Origin: Hansfordia pulvinata
Taxonomy: Eukaryota > Ascomycota > Sordariomycetes > Xylariales
Length of the DNA: 64,000 nucleotides
NCBI GenBank assembly: GCA_006538405.1
Contig: BJKQ01000001.1
Location: forward strand, 1,922,001 to 1,986,000
Direction of reading: 5' to 3'
Shown: positions 1 to 13,017 of the stretch, piece by piece
How the letters are laid out: every line of letters starts with the position of its first letter
Numbering within the stretch: position 1 is the stretch's first letter
The notes under the pieces: generated by a model
Seen by the model: only the letters and a program-made list of their open reading frames with translations
What the model was told of the DNA's origin: nothing
Databases searched by the model: none
Translations under genes and position numbers: made by a program

Positions 1-1429
1 AATAAACCTTTCCCTTTTAATTTAAGCTTAAATAACCCTTTTTTACGAAGTAAGCGGCTTTAAAGAGTGTATAAATTTAAAGTATTATAACCTTAATTAT
101 TTCTTATAATACTTTACTTTATTATTTAAAGATCCTTATTAATAAATAATAATTAAAACCGAGCTTAACCATATACGGTAAAGGGTTAAAGAGAGGTTCG
201 TTACGTTCCTTTTTTACTTTAAATAAAAGTTATTTATAATAAAAGGTTAAAATTAAAACGGTTCGGTTAAGCTTAACCGCTTTTAATAAGCCTTTTTAAA
301 TCGGATAAAAAGGATTATATATAATTATTAAGTCTTTTATATAAATTATAATAAAGCGGTGATAATATATTAAGTTATCGCGTTAAACTTAAAATTTTAT
401 AATTTAAAAAAGAAGTTTTAAGCCGCGGCGGCGCCGTAACCGTCTTAAGGCGATATTAAAAGGGACGGCGATAAGGATATTTAAATAATAAAAGTATATA
501 AAATAAAGGCCTTAACGGCTTTTAAAAAAAGGTTTAAGTAACCGTAATAAAATAAAGTAAAAGCGAAAGGCCGGTAATAAGCGTTTTAAATCTTTTAAGC
601 CGAGCTTAATATGTGTAAAGAAAAAAGCCTTTACTTTTATTATAAAAAAAATAAATATAAAGCGAATAAATATTCCTTTTTTCCGGTATAACGGCCTTTA
701 ACGGTGATTCGCTTTATAATAACGCTTAATATAAAAGATAACTTATTATAAAACGATATTAACTTAAAAAACGGCTTACCTTTAAGTTAAGTCTTATTTA
801 AAGGCTGCTTAACTTATACTTAAACTTAATTAACCCCTTTAAAGCGTTTAAGGCGTAAGAGTTTAAAGATATTTAAATATATATAAACACGGAACCTTTC
901 TTTATACCGGTCCTTTTTAACTTTTTTATTACTTTAAACGTATAAGTCGATATAAGGTATAATTATTATAAAGTAATAAGCGAACGATACGCTTAATTTT
1001 TAAGCTTATAATAAATCGACTTATTTAAGCCTTAAGACTTATAATTAATTATAAGTAAAGTGAAGTCTTATAATATATAACGCTTAATATATATAATAAT
1101 TGATATTAATAAGTGGTTATTATTAATATACTTTTATATAATTTTAAGGTTAACTTAAAATATTATATTAAAGCTGCCTTTTATAAAGCGTCGCGGCGTG
1201 GTAATAAACGCGGGATAAAAAGAACTTAAGATTTAAGCGGTAAAGGGTTTATTAATTAAGGATTTTTAAATATAACGGTTAAAAGACGGCCCGGTCTTTA
1301 TAATAAGGGCACGCTTAATTAAGGAAATATATAATAAAAGAGTTATAAAGCCGTTAATAATTATTAACTTATAAGAAATTATAAACGTCCTTCGCTTTTA
1401 TATTATTAACCCGGTCTTACCCCCCTTTT

Positions 1430-3760
1430 TCCTTTTAAAGGTTAAAAACTTTTAAAGGCTATTTAATAAGTCCGTTAAGGATAAGCTACCGCCGTATTGA
1501 AAGCGTTTAAACCATTAAATCCGGTTACGGAAAAACGTTAAAAGGAATAACCTTAAGCTTTTATACGGCCCTTTTTATAATATATTATAAAAGTAACTTT
1601 TAAAATTATAATATTAATTAACGGAGTTAAAGGATAAAGGATAAATTTAAGTTAACTCTTTTTTAATTATAGCGCCGGTGTTACTTATTAAAAAGCCGAG
1701 TAATAAATAAAGGTTTTACGTCGATTACCGGGCCTTAAATAAAGTTATTAAGAAAAATAATTACTTATTATTACTTATTTTAAAGATATTATAATCCCTT
1801 TTAAAAGCGAAATAAGTGTCGAAGTTTAATATAAAAGCTGCTTTTTATCACTTATATATAAAGAAAAGTTAAAAACACTTAATTACGTTTAAAACTTGTT
1901 TCGGCCTTTTTAAATAATTAATATACCCTTTTAAATTAATAAGCGCTTCCGCTTTGTTTTAACGTTATATTAATACGGTATTAAGTAACACTTTAAGTAT
2001 TTTTATTACGGCGTTCTTTAATAATATCCTTATTTATAGCTTAAGCTTTAAAAAAGATTATATAATTAAGGTACGTTAAGTGTTATAATTATTATAAAAG
2101 GCGGGCCTTTTTTTAAATAAAAAAAAGTATAAATTCGCGGTAAAAAAGGTAAAGTACTTAAGCTTTATTATTAAGGTAAAAAAGGAGATCCGTTTTAACC
2201 TTAAAAAGGTTTAAGTAATATAAAAATAAGAACCCTTTATAAACTTACACGGGCTCCGTAATTTTTTAAGATTTATTAACTTTTACCGGGATTTTATATA
2301 AGATTATTCTTTTTTATTAAAGCCTTTATATCGATTAATAAAGAAAAAGGCGTTATTTAAATAAAGTTAAATATAAAAGGAGGCGTTTTAAGCGTTAAAG
2401 TCCGTTTTTATCACGTATCCGGTCCTTTATTAATAAGACCTTAATAAGCCCACGGTGGTGAAAGCGGATTGCTTAAGATAAGTCTTAAGTAAGTGCCTTT
2501 CGTAATATTATAAGTTTATCCTTTACTTAATAGCTTATTACTTAATTAACTTAACGCCGGTGTAACGTAATTATAAGATTTATAATAAAAAGCTCCTTAT
2601 AATTATTATATACTTAAAGATATAATAAGCGGAACTATAATTAATAACCGATCCGTTCACGGTTTTTATTAATTATAAGAACTTAAAATACTTTATAAAA
2701 TTAAAGTTATTAAGTAAAAGGTAAGCGTGTTAAATAAAGATGTTATCTTTATTCTTTTATTACCTTTATTATAAGCTTAATACGTTAAGGGCCCGTTTAA
2801 ATACTTTATTTTATTAATAATAAGATATTAAGGATAATAACGATTAAAAAGGCCTGTTTATATAATTAATCTTTATACGTTATATAATTAATATAGCGTT
2901 AATATAAAAAAAGGTTTAAATAATATTAAGACCGGCCTTACTTTTAATAAAGGTAAAATTATTTAAGGAGGCATTATTATAAAGATTATAAAATAAAGGA
3001 GTGTTAACGGACGACCTATACCGTACACGTTTATAAAAGGTATAAGTAAAGGAATATAAGTTCTTTTAAACCGTAAAAGCAGTTATTTAAATTAAAGATT
3101 ATTAACTTAAAGCGGCCGGTGCGTTACGTTTTTAAGGACGACTTTAAGTTTTAAAGCATGAGCCGCTCACCACGGCGCTTATTTAAAAGGTTTATAACTC
3201 TTTTTTAATAAGCTATTTAAGTTAATAAAGCACGTTCTTTATATTATATTAAGATTTTTATTAAGATTATATATCGTAAAACGTAAAGAGGTTCGTATAA
3301 AATTATTATTATTATAAAGCGTATTAATTTAAGTAACGTTTTTAAGGTTTACTTTAACCTTTATTATTAATAAACCGTTTTTAAAAGTAAATCTTAGTAA
3401 ACTTTATAAGTCCCTTTTTATAAATGGATCCGGACGCGTTACGGTGGTTAATAATTTTTATAAACCGCTTATTAAAGTATATATAACTTAAAGCGATATC
3501 GTTTATAATAATAAAAGCGTGTATAAAACGTTTTTAAAATTATTAATAACGTTTTTAAGGCTTTTTTAACCAGCTTATTTCCGATTAAGGATCGGATTAA
3601 ATAAAACGCTTTTAAACTCGGTTATACGCCGTAATAAGTATTTAATAATACCTTTTAACGGCTTACCATTTATAATTCGATAATAAAATAAAAAAAGTAA
3701 ATTAAAAGGTTTAATCGGTGCTTTACTTAATAATAACCTTTTTATAATTAAATTAAGTTA
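1430..3760 (+). pseudogene. Ty3/gypsy pol remnant (RT, RNase H, integrase)
   Basis: Ignoring stop codons, one + strand frame carries a Ty3/gypsy polymerase in family order. Reverse transcriptase spans about 1440-2250, with the VDYRALNK-type block near 1715-1745. The metal-binding aspartate pair of the DDILIYS-type motif now reads Asn-Asn at 2020-2025, the change expected from RIP of GAY codons. RNase H follows at about 2400-2810, then integrase at about 3100-3760, where the ISDRG-type aspartate (near 3583) and the following TAYHPQTDGQ-type block (near 3655-3710) are still visible. Many CAG/CAA/CGA codons have become TAA/TAG/TGA. The element cannot encode a protein. Its gag and LTRs were not identified. 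Confidence 0.88.
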
Positions 3761-4614
3761 ATCACTTACCGGCTTATTAATTAACCTTAAATAATTAAGT
3801 TTTTATAATTATAAAAATTAATCTTAACCGCTTCTTTTTAAGTTTTAACTTATTAACGGTGTAATCTTAAATGTTATATTATAATAAGGTCGGGCCGCGT
3901 AGCTTAATGGACCGCACGGACACGTTTTTAACTTATTTAAAAAAGGGTAATTAATAAGCTTAATTTATAATTATATATATTTAATAACGTTAATAAAAGT
4001 TAGTGAATCGGTCTTATCGCTTTATAAAGTAATTTTATAAAGGAGATAAGGTATAATTAAGCTTATATAATATTAAAACGGCTCGGCTTAATAAAAAGTT
4101 AAATTAAATATAAGGAAAGTACACGGTAATAACGGTTTTATCCCTTTTTATAATTAAGCTTAATGTCTTTAAAAAGATTTACTTAATCTTTTATATAAAC
4201 TTAATAAAATAAGCTTAAAATAACCCTTTTTTAAGTTAATAAGTATCCGATTTACGGTTATTAACGATTTAAGTAACTTAAAAAGACGGGTTTATAAAGA
4301 AGGAATTCCGTGTAAAAGTTATCTTTAACGTAAAGAATATAAAAGGCTGTGGTGGGTATTAATAAGTGTTAATAAAGTAAGTAAAATATAATAACCTTAA
4401 TTAAAAGCCGTTCTTTACGGTGACGGACACGGTAGCCTTAAACGCGTTTAAAGTAATATAAGATAACGTAAAGTATAATAATAAGTTATAATCGGTTAAC
4501 CCTTAATATTTTAATTAAAGTAAAGTGTTAACGGTTTAAGCGGTAATTATAAATTTAATAAACGGTTTTACTTTTTACCCGCGAAAAAAGGGTAATAAAG
4601 GTAAGCAGCTTATT

Positions 4615-4885
4615 ATATTAAGTTAATCACGGTATAAGGGTATATTACCCTTTTATATAACGTGAAATTAAAGCGTTAACGCGTTAATACGTACGCGGTA
4701 TATAAGTACTTTAATCTTATACTTATAATAAGGTTATAACGTTAATAAGCTGGTTTATATAAAGTATATAAGTACTTTATTTTTATACTTATTATAAGGT
4801 TAAAACGTTAATAAGTTAACTTATATATAATACGTAAATATATCTATTTTATACTTATTATAAGGCCGTAACATTAACACGCTTT
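4615..4885. repeat. Tandem array A, about 67-bp period
   Basis: Three clear units and one degenerate upstream unit, spaced about 61-67 bases apart, each contain a TTATACTTATTATAAGG-type core followed by an AACGTTAATA-type tail (tails near 4676, 4734, 4802 and 4868). The core is an imperfect inverted repeat with a short loop. It lies in the RIP block downstream of the gypsy integrase remnant and shares unit and period with the array at 6720-6945. Its origin (satellite, LTR or UTR repeat of an element) is not clear. Confidence 0.7.
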
Positions 4886-5944
4886 TATACTTAAAGTATA
4901 AAAGTATAACCGATAAAATAACGGTAAGGCCGCTTTATATAATACGTGACTTTATATTTATTATATACGTTTATATACGATCGCTTTTATATAAAGGTAA
5001 AGCGATATTATAAAGAGCGGATATAAACACGTTATAAGGCTTATAATTTATAAGAATAAAAAGGATAATAATCCTTAATTTAAGGAAATCGGTGTTATAA
5101 CGGCTATTATTTAAATTAATTAAGCGTTATAACGTAATATAATTCCTTATAAAGCGGGTATTAAACGCTTTTAATTAAGTGTTATATCGGTTATTTTATT
5201 TTTTTTTAATTCTTTTAACCTTATATTATTAAGATCTTATTATATTACAGTTAACTTATTACTTAAGGTTGTTATTCTCCCGGTAAAGTTAAGCGTTAAG
5301 GTCGTTTTTAAAGTTATCCTTTTACTTATCTTTTTATAATAAGACTTAAAAGTAATCGATTTAATTAAATTAATAAAAGTTAAATTAAGGTAAATTAAGG
5401 TTAAAGTGGTGTTAACCTTAAAAAAGGGGGAAAAGGGTAATAAAGTATTATATTATATAATAACGTCACTTATAATTAAGGTCCGTGTCCGACACGTTAA
5501 TAAAATAAGAGCGTTTTAAAGGCGTTTTATTAAAGTTAAAAAGCCGGTTACGCTTTTTATTATTACTTATATTAACGTTAAATATAATATTAAGTAAAAT
5601 ATAAGCTTAATTAAACGTGTTTAAAGCGGGATTAAAAGGGGTGTTAAACGAGTTCGTAACGTTAACAGCGATTTATATAAAGTGAAAAAACGTTTATAAA
5701 GTGGCTTTATAACGCGTAATAACGGCTCTCGCTTTAATAACTTAAGCAGCGTTTACGGCCTTTTATAAGGTTAATTATTAATTTAAATTATAAATTATAT
5801 AAAAAAAGGCTTAATATAAAGCGGTAACGTTATCACCGTTAAAAAAAGCCGTATTAAAGATAATAAATTATTATTATTAATTATTACGGTTATAAATTAA
5901 GATTAAAATAAGTACGGTTAAAAGGTTAAGGTCGGTTAAAGCGT

Positions 5945-6240
5945 TACCGTATGTAAATTAATTAATATTAAAGTTTTATTAAATAAGGGCGCGGAAGTCG
6001 CGAAAAGCCTTTATTATACGGTTAAACTTAAAGGTAAGTTAAGTTATAATACGACCTTAACTTAAGATTATAATAGCTTTACTTTAATTAACGACCTTAA
6101 TTATATCGTGTAAAGCGCGGCGGAGCTTCGCGTTATTAACGTAAACGTATAACTTTTAATTATATATCTTTTTACTTTACTTACACTTTAAATAGCCTTT
6201 TATAACGTTATTAAATATATATTATATAACTTTAATATAA
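5945..6240 (+). pseudogene. Retroelement aspartic-protease-like remnant
   Basis: A + strand frame reads like a decayed retropepsin-type domain. A short hydrophobic strand leads to a LLNKGAEV-like motif (about 5968-6000), which resembles the D-S/T-G-A-E active-site loop with the catalytic Asp and neighbour changed by RIP-type transitions. It is followed by alternating hydrophobic stretches and stops. In Ty3/gypsy elements protease lies upstream of RT, but here it is more than 3 kb downstream of the integrase remnant on the same strand. It therefore probably belongs to a second, incomplete copy. Lysine/arginine-rich codons near 6440-6660 could be further element sequence. The identification rests on a short motif. 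Confidence 0.42.
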
Positions 6241-6719
6241 AAGAACTTATTAATATAATTAACGTAAATAGCCTTTATATCGATAAAAAGCTGGCTTTTT
6301 TTATTGTTTAAGTCGTTATTAAAAAGGTAATTATTAAAGATATAATCGCGAAGCGGTTATTTATTATTATTATTATTATCGTTAAGTAAAAGGCTGTTAT
6401 TAACGTTTAAAGCGGTGCTTTTTAAGGTAAGGTTAATGATAACGGTTATATTAATATAAAAGAAAGATAAAGCCGTATTAATAAAAGGAAGAATCGATAT
6501 AAGGAAAGTAAAGATACGGTTAAAAGGTTATAAGTGCGTGTTACGGATACGCGATATAAAAGGAAAAGTAAAAAAAAGAAAACTTATAAAACTTAAGATA
6601 AAGATAAGTAAAGGCAGGGTGGCGAACACGTTATAAAAAGGCAGGTAAATAAAGGCCTTATTTACCGCCCGGTAAAAAAGCTTTTACGCTGTAACGCGTA
6701 TTAATTAAGTTTTAAGGTT

Positions 6720-6945
6720 TTACCGCCTTATACTTATTATAAGGCCGATAACGTTAATATAAGGCTTATATATAATATAAAAATATAACCGCCTTATACC
6801 CGTTATAAGGCCGATAACGTTAATATAAGGCTTATACACGGTATAAAGGTATAACCGCTTTATACTTATTATAAAGTTAATAGCGTTAATATAAGTTTTA
6901 AAGATAATATAAAGGTATAGCTTATCACGCTTATTATAAGGCGAA
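6720..6945. repeat. Tandem array B, same 67-bp unit as array A
   Basis: Three well-kept units begin near 6728, 6796 and 6862, with a partial fourth. Each has an inverted-repeat core (CCTTATA, 5-nt loop, TATAAGG) followed by a GATAACGTTAATATAAG-like tail. In the third unit both arms have changed together (CTTTATA / TATAAAG), so pairing is kept. RIP acting on both strands of a palindrome would produce this without selection. The period matches array A about 2 kb away. Confidence 0.75.
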
Positions 6946-8045
6946 TTTTTATTAAAGCGAGGCCGTATATTATAAATTTAATCTTTTAACTTAATCTTAT
7001 AATATATAATTATAGTAGCTTATAAGCCTTAACGTCTCCTCTTTTTCTTCCTCCCTTAAAGAGAATATTATTATATCGACGCACTCACGCGGGCACCGTT
7101 AATAGCCAGTTTATAATAATAAGTACGTATAAAAACGTTTTATTAAGCTTTATTATAATTAACATATTTTAAAATATAAAGCTTTTATAATAATATTATC
7201 TTTATTAAAATTATATAAATATATAAGCGTGAATATATATATTATTAATCGTATTAATATAATTATTAAACTCCGCGAGTTTAAAGTTAAATTTAAGGCC
7301 TTTATATAATTATTTATTACTTAATTATTTTATAAAGGCTTAATAAAGTGTTTTTATTTACGGAAATATATTATTAATAATCTTATTAATTATTATTTAA
7401 AGTAAGCGGAACTTATTAATAATAATATATTATAAGGTATCGTGTACCACCGTAAAAAGGAATATTATTAATTATATAACGTTAAAAAGGCGTTTTAATC
7501 TTTTATTTACTTTTATATTACTTATTAATTAATTTAATAATTTATAAAAGGTTTAACGGTTTATTCGAAATATATATTAAAAGGCCTTATTATTAAGATA
7601 CTTTAATTTATTATTACATTAAGTTACGGCCGTAAGGGTATCTTTTTTTACTTAATAAATAATATAATAACGTTAACGCCGCCGAATTTAATATTATTAA
7701 AGTTATTAAACGATTAATAAGCCGGTTATAATAATAAGCCGTTAATATTAATTTATTTAAAGGGGTTACGAATATATTATAAGTAAGTGTAACGTTATTT
7801 AAAGGGCACCCCCCTTTTAACCCTTTTAATACTGCCTTAAAAGGTATAAAAGTAAGTAAAAAACTTAATATTATACTTACTTTATAATCCTTATTAACGG
7901 GTGATATATTAAGGTATTATATATTTTTAAGATAATTTATATAAATAAAATTATTAATAAATTAAGTGAAGCGCTGCTTTTTAGCGCTGGAACGGCGTCT
8001 TAACGGCTTATTATAGTAAAAGATCGGTATGTGACATTATCACCG

Positions 8046-11000
8046 AGCGCGTAACAGGTCCTATGTTTCTAGGCCTTAGGTTATGTACGCTCTTAGTTAA
8101 TAAACTGAAGAGATATCCAGGTACCTGCTTAAGCCTCTCGTGCATTCAAGTTAGAAATGTGCTCTCTCTCGCTTGCCGTACCGTGAAAGTCTCTTCTGAC
8201 GGCATCTACCCTAGAGTCCTCTGTCCGATACTGGACGTGGGAGTATAGCGCAGGAGCAGCTACATGTACCCTGGCACACTGGGCACTCGTACTCGTACGC
8301 GCCGCCCTACATGTAGCTCTGACGGTCCATCCAATGTCCAGCCACAGTGGGCCTCTCTGCGGCTTTGCACCCGCGCCCTACCTATGTTGCGTTGCCTTGC
8401 CGCAGCACCGCGCTCATCCACCCTCAAACACTTCCCTGATCCTCGTCTACCTGCGTGCCTGCGCGTTTGCGCGCTTCGCCCAACCTACGCCATGGATGTG
8501 CCATGGGCATTTCCGGGGAATCTAATTTAGCCCAGAGTCTGGACCGCCGCCGCCTCGTTGCGGGACTCTGGTCCAAGAAGCTGCACCGACGATCTCTTGG
8601 CTCATCATCAAGCCCGCCCGCACCCCCAGCCTCGGCTTGCCCTACTACGCACTGGTGCTCACCGGCCACAGGCCCGCCCTCTCACAACCCAGTCGTACGA
8701 GTACCAGTCTTCTGTCCATGCAGGTCGGCGTGGTCGGGTCCTCATCCGCCCTTGGCCCATAGCCAGACATAGCACTCGCGTGCCGCCCTCGCCGTCCCGC
8801 CGTCTCTGCCTCGACGGAATCCGGCGCCGCGCCCATGGGTCCACTTCAGATCGCCGTGGCCCCGGATCTTGACTCTTCCGAGAGTCGCCGGGCCGCTACG
8901 ACGGCAGAGCCAAGTGTACTACGTGTACACAGGGTGCCAGGCACCAGGTACTGCAATGGCTCGCTCTTTGCGCGCCCGCTGCTTTTCCCTGTTCCTTACT
9001 GAATTGTCCCATGTGCCTCATTGATGCCGACCCGGCTGACCTCAACTGTATATTGCCCTAGTCGGATCAGCACGGAGAGCACCTGGCGCCAACTTCCCGC
9101 CACTCGCCACAAGGAGCATTCGGCGTAGTGTCCGATTCTCGCAGCCGTGATATGCGCTGCAACACACAGTGATGTACCGAAGGACCCTGAACGAAGAGAC
9201 CCTGGAGTGGCGTTTGCCGATCTTTGTGCTGCCGATGAATGCCCTGGGTCTCGACTCTTCAAAGACCGACGTGCCATCCCGACGGGGCTGTTTCTCTGCC
9301 GATCCCCCCCATTCATAGTCCTCGATGTAGGTCCATTGGGGCGGACTCAGCCTCGTCACGGTCTCACTTTACCTGCACCTTGCCCCTTGGGCATCTCGCC
9401 TCGGCAGAACGCACCCTGAGTGGACGCACAATGTCGATCTTCCGAGCATCGGCCACCGGATTCTGCCCAACCGTACCAACCGCCCACTCCGTCCAACCCC
9501 TAAGATCGCCCATCCCATCTGTGCTCAAGTCGCCCTGAAAGCCAAGCATATCGTATTGGATGTCAGGGAAACAACGAAAGTCCCCCTCCCTCGAGTAAAC
9601 GCCCCGCACTGAAGTCAAGGTCCGTACACGAGAGCGACCATCGGGGGGGGGGGGGGGGGGGGCGCAAAGTGACAAGTCACTCAGCCTATCATAGACGAAA
9701 TGTGTATGGTTTTCGTCAAAACTCGACCATGCCAGCGCCGATGCATGTGATGGATCCCGGAGAACCGGCTCCGCGCCCTGAGCAGCCACGAGTGAGGCAA
9801 ACGGCAAGGCGAGACTGAGGGGCGTACTGATCAGCCTCAAAAGGGGGGGGGGGGGGCTCAGAAACGTCTTCTTCACCTCATAGGAAGCGGAAAGTTACTA
9901 TTGTCGCCATCTTGGAGAGCGACCGATGTACGGCCAGAGTGACTGGTGTACGGCATGTTCAGTGAAGCCTTCATCCTACATGTAGTACGCCTAGATCGCG
10001 AGTCGGCGCTTTTCGGGCGTCAGGTAGTTTCGCTCGTGTGGAAGGGAACTTGACGAGTGCCAGTATCTCCAACGAAAAATACTGATTTATTCGTGAAATC
10101 TCTGCATCCTGATATTGTCGTCGCCTCCGCAGACACTGAAGATTGAAGATGCCGGTGTGGAATGCTGTTCATTACCAACTCGCTCCAGGGTTAGTAGCGG
10201 CCCGCTTCACATGCGCGTCAAGATCGACTCGCGTAAAATATTCCCATTGTCCTAACACCTGCGCTGGACAGCGATCGACACCTAGTTGCAACTTGCGGCT
10301 GTCTCAAACCCCGATCAACTGGATCGAAATCTTCGAGGCCGGTCCGCCTTACGAGTGCAACGGAGTCCCGGCAGCCGTGGGCCAGGGCCATCTGCTAGTC
10401 ATGGTGACATGCTGCAGGAATCCCGACTCTCGACAGGGACGATTATGGCTAGACAGCCCGTGAAGCCCTAGCCATCTAGTGCTTTTCGGTCAAGGAATCC
10501 GTCAGCTCGAGTCAAAGTGCTGGCCGTGAGTCGTCCATGCACGAGCGGCCGTCTGCGGGGGTCCACCCTTATCCGCTGAAAGGGGGTCGACTTCGTGTTT
10601 TTCCCATCAACGCCATCCCAAATCCACCGCTCCGCGGCGTCGGAAATGCTGGCGCCGCTGGATGGGTCCCCGCAGATCACAACCCAGGAGGTGAGCATGC
10701 TAATGTGTACATGTGTATGTGTCTAGGTATGCAAATGTCTGCTCTGTGCTCGGCTCGCGTGCCCACTCACCTGAGAAAGCCTCTTCTAGCGTCCAGGACA
10801 TCCGGTCTTCTGATGGCACTTCCGTCAAATTCCGGAGTCGGTCCCGCTCCCGGCCGGCGTATCTGGAGGCACGCGTAACAGAGCCCACTCACTTCCTGGA
10901 CCCCTTGTTTCTTGCTTGCCACTGGGGCCAGTTTGGATGGGCCTGCTTTCTGGGCCCTGCGATCTTGGCATATCGTATGTCGTGGTCCCCGGCAATTCGC

Positions 11001-13017
11001 CCGCCCATTCCTTGCCTTTCTGTCGGTTTTCACGCCTCCTCGGCACCCGGCTGCCTAGAAAACGACACGCGAGCAAAACCGCTCCAACGGGGCTTCAGGG
11101 CAGCACGGCCAAGCTGCTGATCACGTTACGTAAATTCGTCCGATATCAAGGCCTGTTGTCCTTGCCCTTTTGGAGGGAAGATGCCAGGGAGGCATGGCGG
11201 CTTGTACTCGCACAAGCGTGTATGCGAGTGCACCCCGCTCCCCATTGCATGCCACCACCCCCGTGACCCTTGAGGCCGTGGAGACCCAGCTTTGTCTGTG
11301 GCCCGTGGGCTCTCTTCGTCATGAGAGCACATCTTCGGGACTATCATTGCACGAATTTGTACTCGGACCTCCCACAAACACCCGCATGCGTTCTGGAGGG
11401 GCACCAGAGGCTGCTGTCGTGGCCCACGAAGAGCATTATTGACCAGACTTGGGCAAGTATCCTGGGTCATGGGGGCGTCTAGGCCGCTCTTACGCCGATC
11501 TTCCCGGCGGGGGGAAATGACCTGTCACTCAGTCGTTGGCGGCGGGAGTTGCACACAGGTCGTGCCACTCATGAAAAAAATCAAGGGTCTTGAGGTGGAA
11601 AATGCATTCTTCAGATTCTCAGAGTGGGACTTCCAATGCCAAGATATCTCGAGCACGAGTGACATCCCATATTTATGTATCAAGCATGTATCTAGTGAAG
11701 AAAAAGAACATGATATCCCGTCTTGCGGACTGAACCCCCCCTGGGGCAGACAGACAGTGGTTCTCTGCCATCCAGAGCCTGAAGACAGCCAAAGCAGATT
11801 CGAGCCGCGCGGGCACATACTGGCAAGAAGCAAGTCACTAAATATGTCATTCTCTACCCGCCTTCGTAGGTCTTACCGAGGGGGCTCTCCTTCGATATGG
11901 AATTTACACGGGGGCATTACTGCCAGTTAGCTAAAACAGCCCTAACCTCGCTATCAATTCGATACATTTGTGATTCACATATTCCCAGTCCGTACCGTTC
12001 TGTAAATTGCACTGTGAGCACGTCAGTTTCTGAAGGGCAATGGCCGCAGCCGGAGACGGACTTTCGATGACTCGCTCGTGGATTTTCCCATCGCCAGGTG
12101 TGATGTTTCATTATCTCGGCTGTCATGAATAAGCTGTTAGGCTCCGCAGTCTCGAAGTGTATAGGCCGCTCGACACGGCCTGGGTTTATGGGAGCTGGGG
12201 GGTAGTTGAAAAGTTGGAGCTTGATGCCAGCGAAGACAGACGTAAGGGACAATGTCCGGGCCGTGGACTAGCTAGCAGTGACCTGGACTCAGATATCACA
12301 TCTGCCATATACGGTGCATCATGCCCGAGTCTAGACCAGGCCATGCTCCGCCTTGATGTCGCGAAGGAAACCTAGTCGCGTGCCAGAAAGTCCCGGTCTC
12401 CCGCGTCGGCCCGCTGCCCGTTTCCGAAGGGATCTTCAGGCAGTCACGCAACCCAATAATACCACGAGACCGCCCCGCAAGATTCTTAGAACTTTGAATG
12501 TCTTTCTTTAGGGGTTGACAGGGCCGTTGTGAGATTGGTACGCGGTGCCTTTGCCAGCATTCGCGTGGTGACGGTGCAGCACTGCTCATGGTGGGACCGG
12601 CCATGTCTCTCTGTTGAACGGAGAGCAGTGCATATACTTAACCACTGGTGTGTAAGTTCGACGATGCGGCCGAGGCGTGGCTGGCCCTGGACTGTAGAGA
12701 GACTGTCCAGTCGAAGGATACCGAGGGCATTGGATCCACGGCATCCGGTCAGTCATACCGAAATTGACACTCCAGCGCAGCATTCGCGCCGCAGCTTTGA
12801 TGCCAATCCGGACTGACATCCGGCCCCATGATCGCGGTTCGCCAGTACCCTTGGTTTGCAACGGCAGAGTTCGCGTCTGCGGACTCCGTGAGAGGGGTAG
12901 ACTTTGCTTAAGGGGGTGGCCTCAAGGGGGGAGGAGGGGCAGGCTGATCCATAGTCATGGAGCCTACTAAGAAGCGACTTCCCATCAGCTCCCAAGAAGT
13001 TGACAATCCACGAGATT
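8046..13017. other. Gene-free GC-balanced stretch right of the RIP block
   Basis: No reading frame here has family motifs, a convincing ATG and fungal splice sites together. It contains a run of 20 G (9643-9662), a run of 14 G (9843-9856), several ACTCGTAC/GTACGAGTAC-type motifs (for example 8285-8298 and 8696-8705) and scattered TACATGTA palindromes. A minus-strand frame at 9364-9876 looks secretory at first sight but starts at GTG with an in-frame stop just upstream and no ATG. Composition is not RIP-like. Confidence 0.6.
9643..9662. repeat. Poly-G tract, 20 nt
   Basis: Uninterrupted run of 20 G. A second run of 14 G lies at 9843-9856. Both are in gene-free DNA. Confidence 0.9.

Larger units (their letters stand above)
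1..8045. mobile_element. RIP-saturated AT-rich transposon block
   Basis: The whole stretch is strongly AT-rich, is full of stop codons in every frame and has no open frame of useful length. CpA and TpG are nearly absent: I count about three in the first 480 bases. TpA is very common, while CpG survives well (for example the G/C-rich patch near 424-437). Loss of CpA/TpG with gain of TpA is the signature of fungal repeat-induced point mutation on both strands. Recognisable retroelement pieces inside are listed separately. Normal composition returns between about 7985 and 8060. The left edge lies outside the window, so the true size of the block is unknown. Confidence 0.93.

Noticed and set aside
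4680..6945. The tandem arrays as a CRISPR array
   Set aside because: The units are contiguous decayed repeats without unique spacers, in a eukaryotic RIP'd block.
9364..9876. Minus-strand frame resembling a small secreted protein (hydrophobic N-terminus ending in VAAQG)
   Set aside because: It starts at GTG, has an in-frame stop a few codons upstream, lacks any ATG before the signal-like segment and runs through two poly-C tracts. No splice sites rescue it convincingly.
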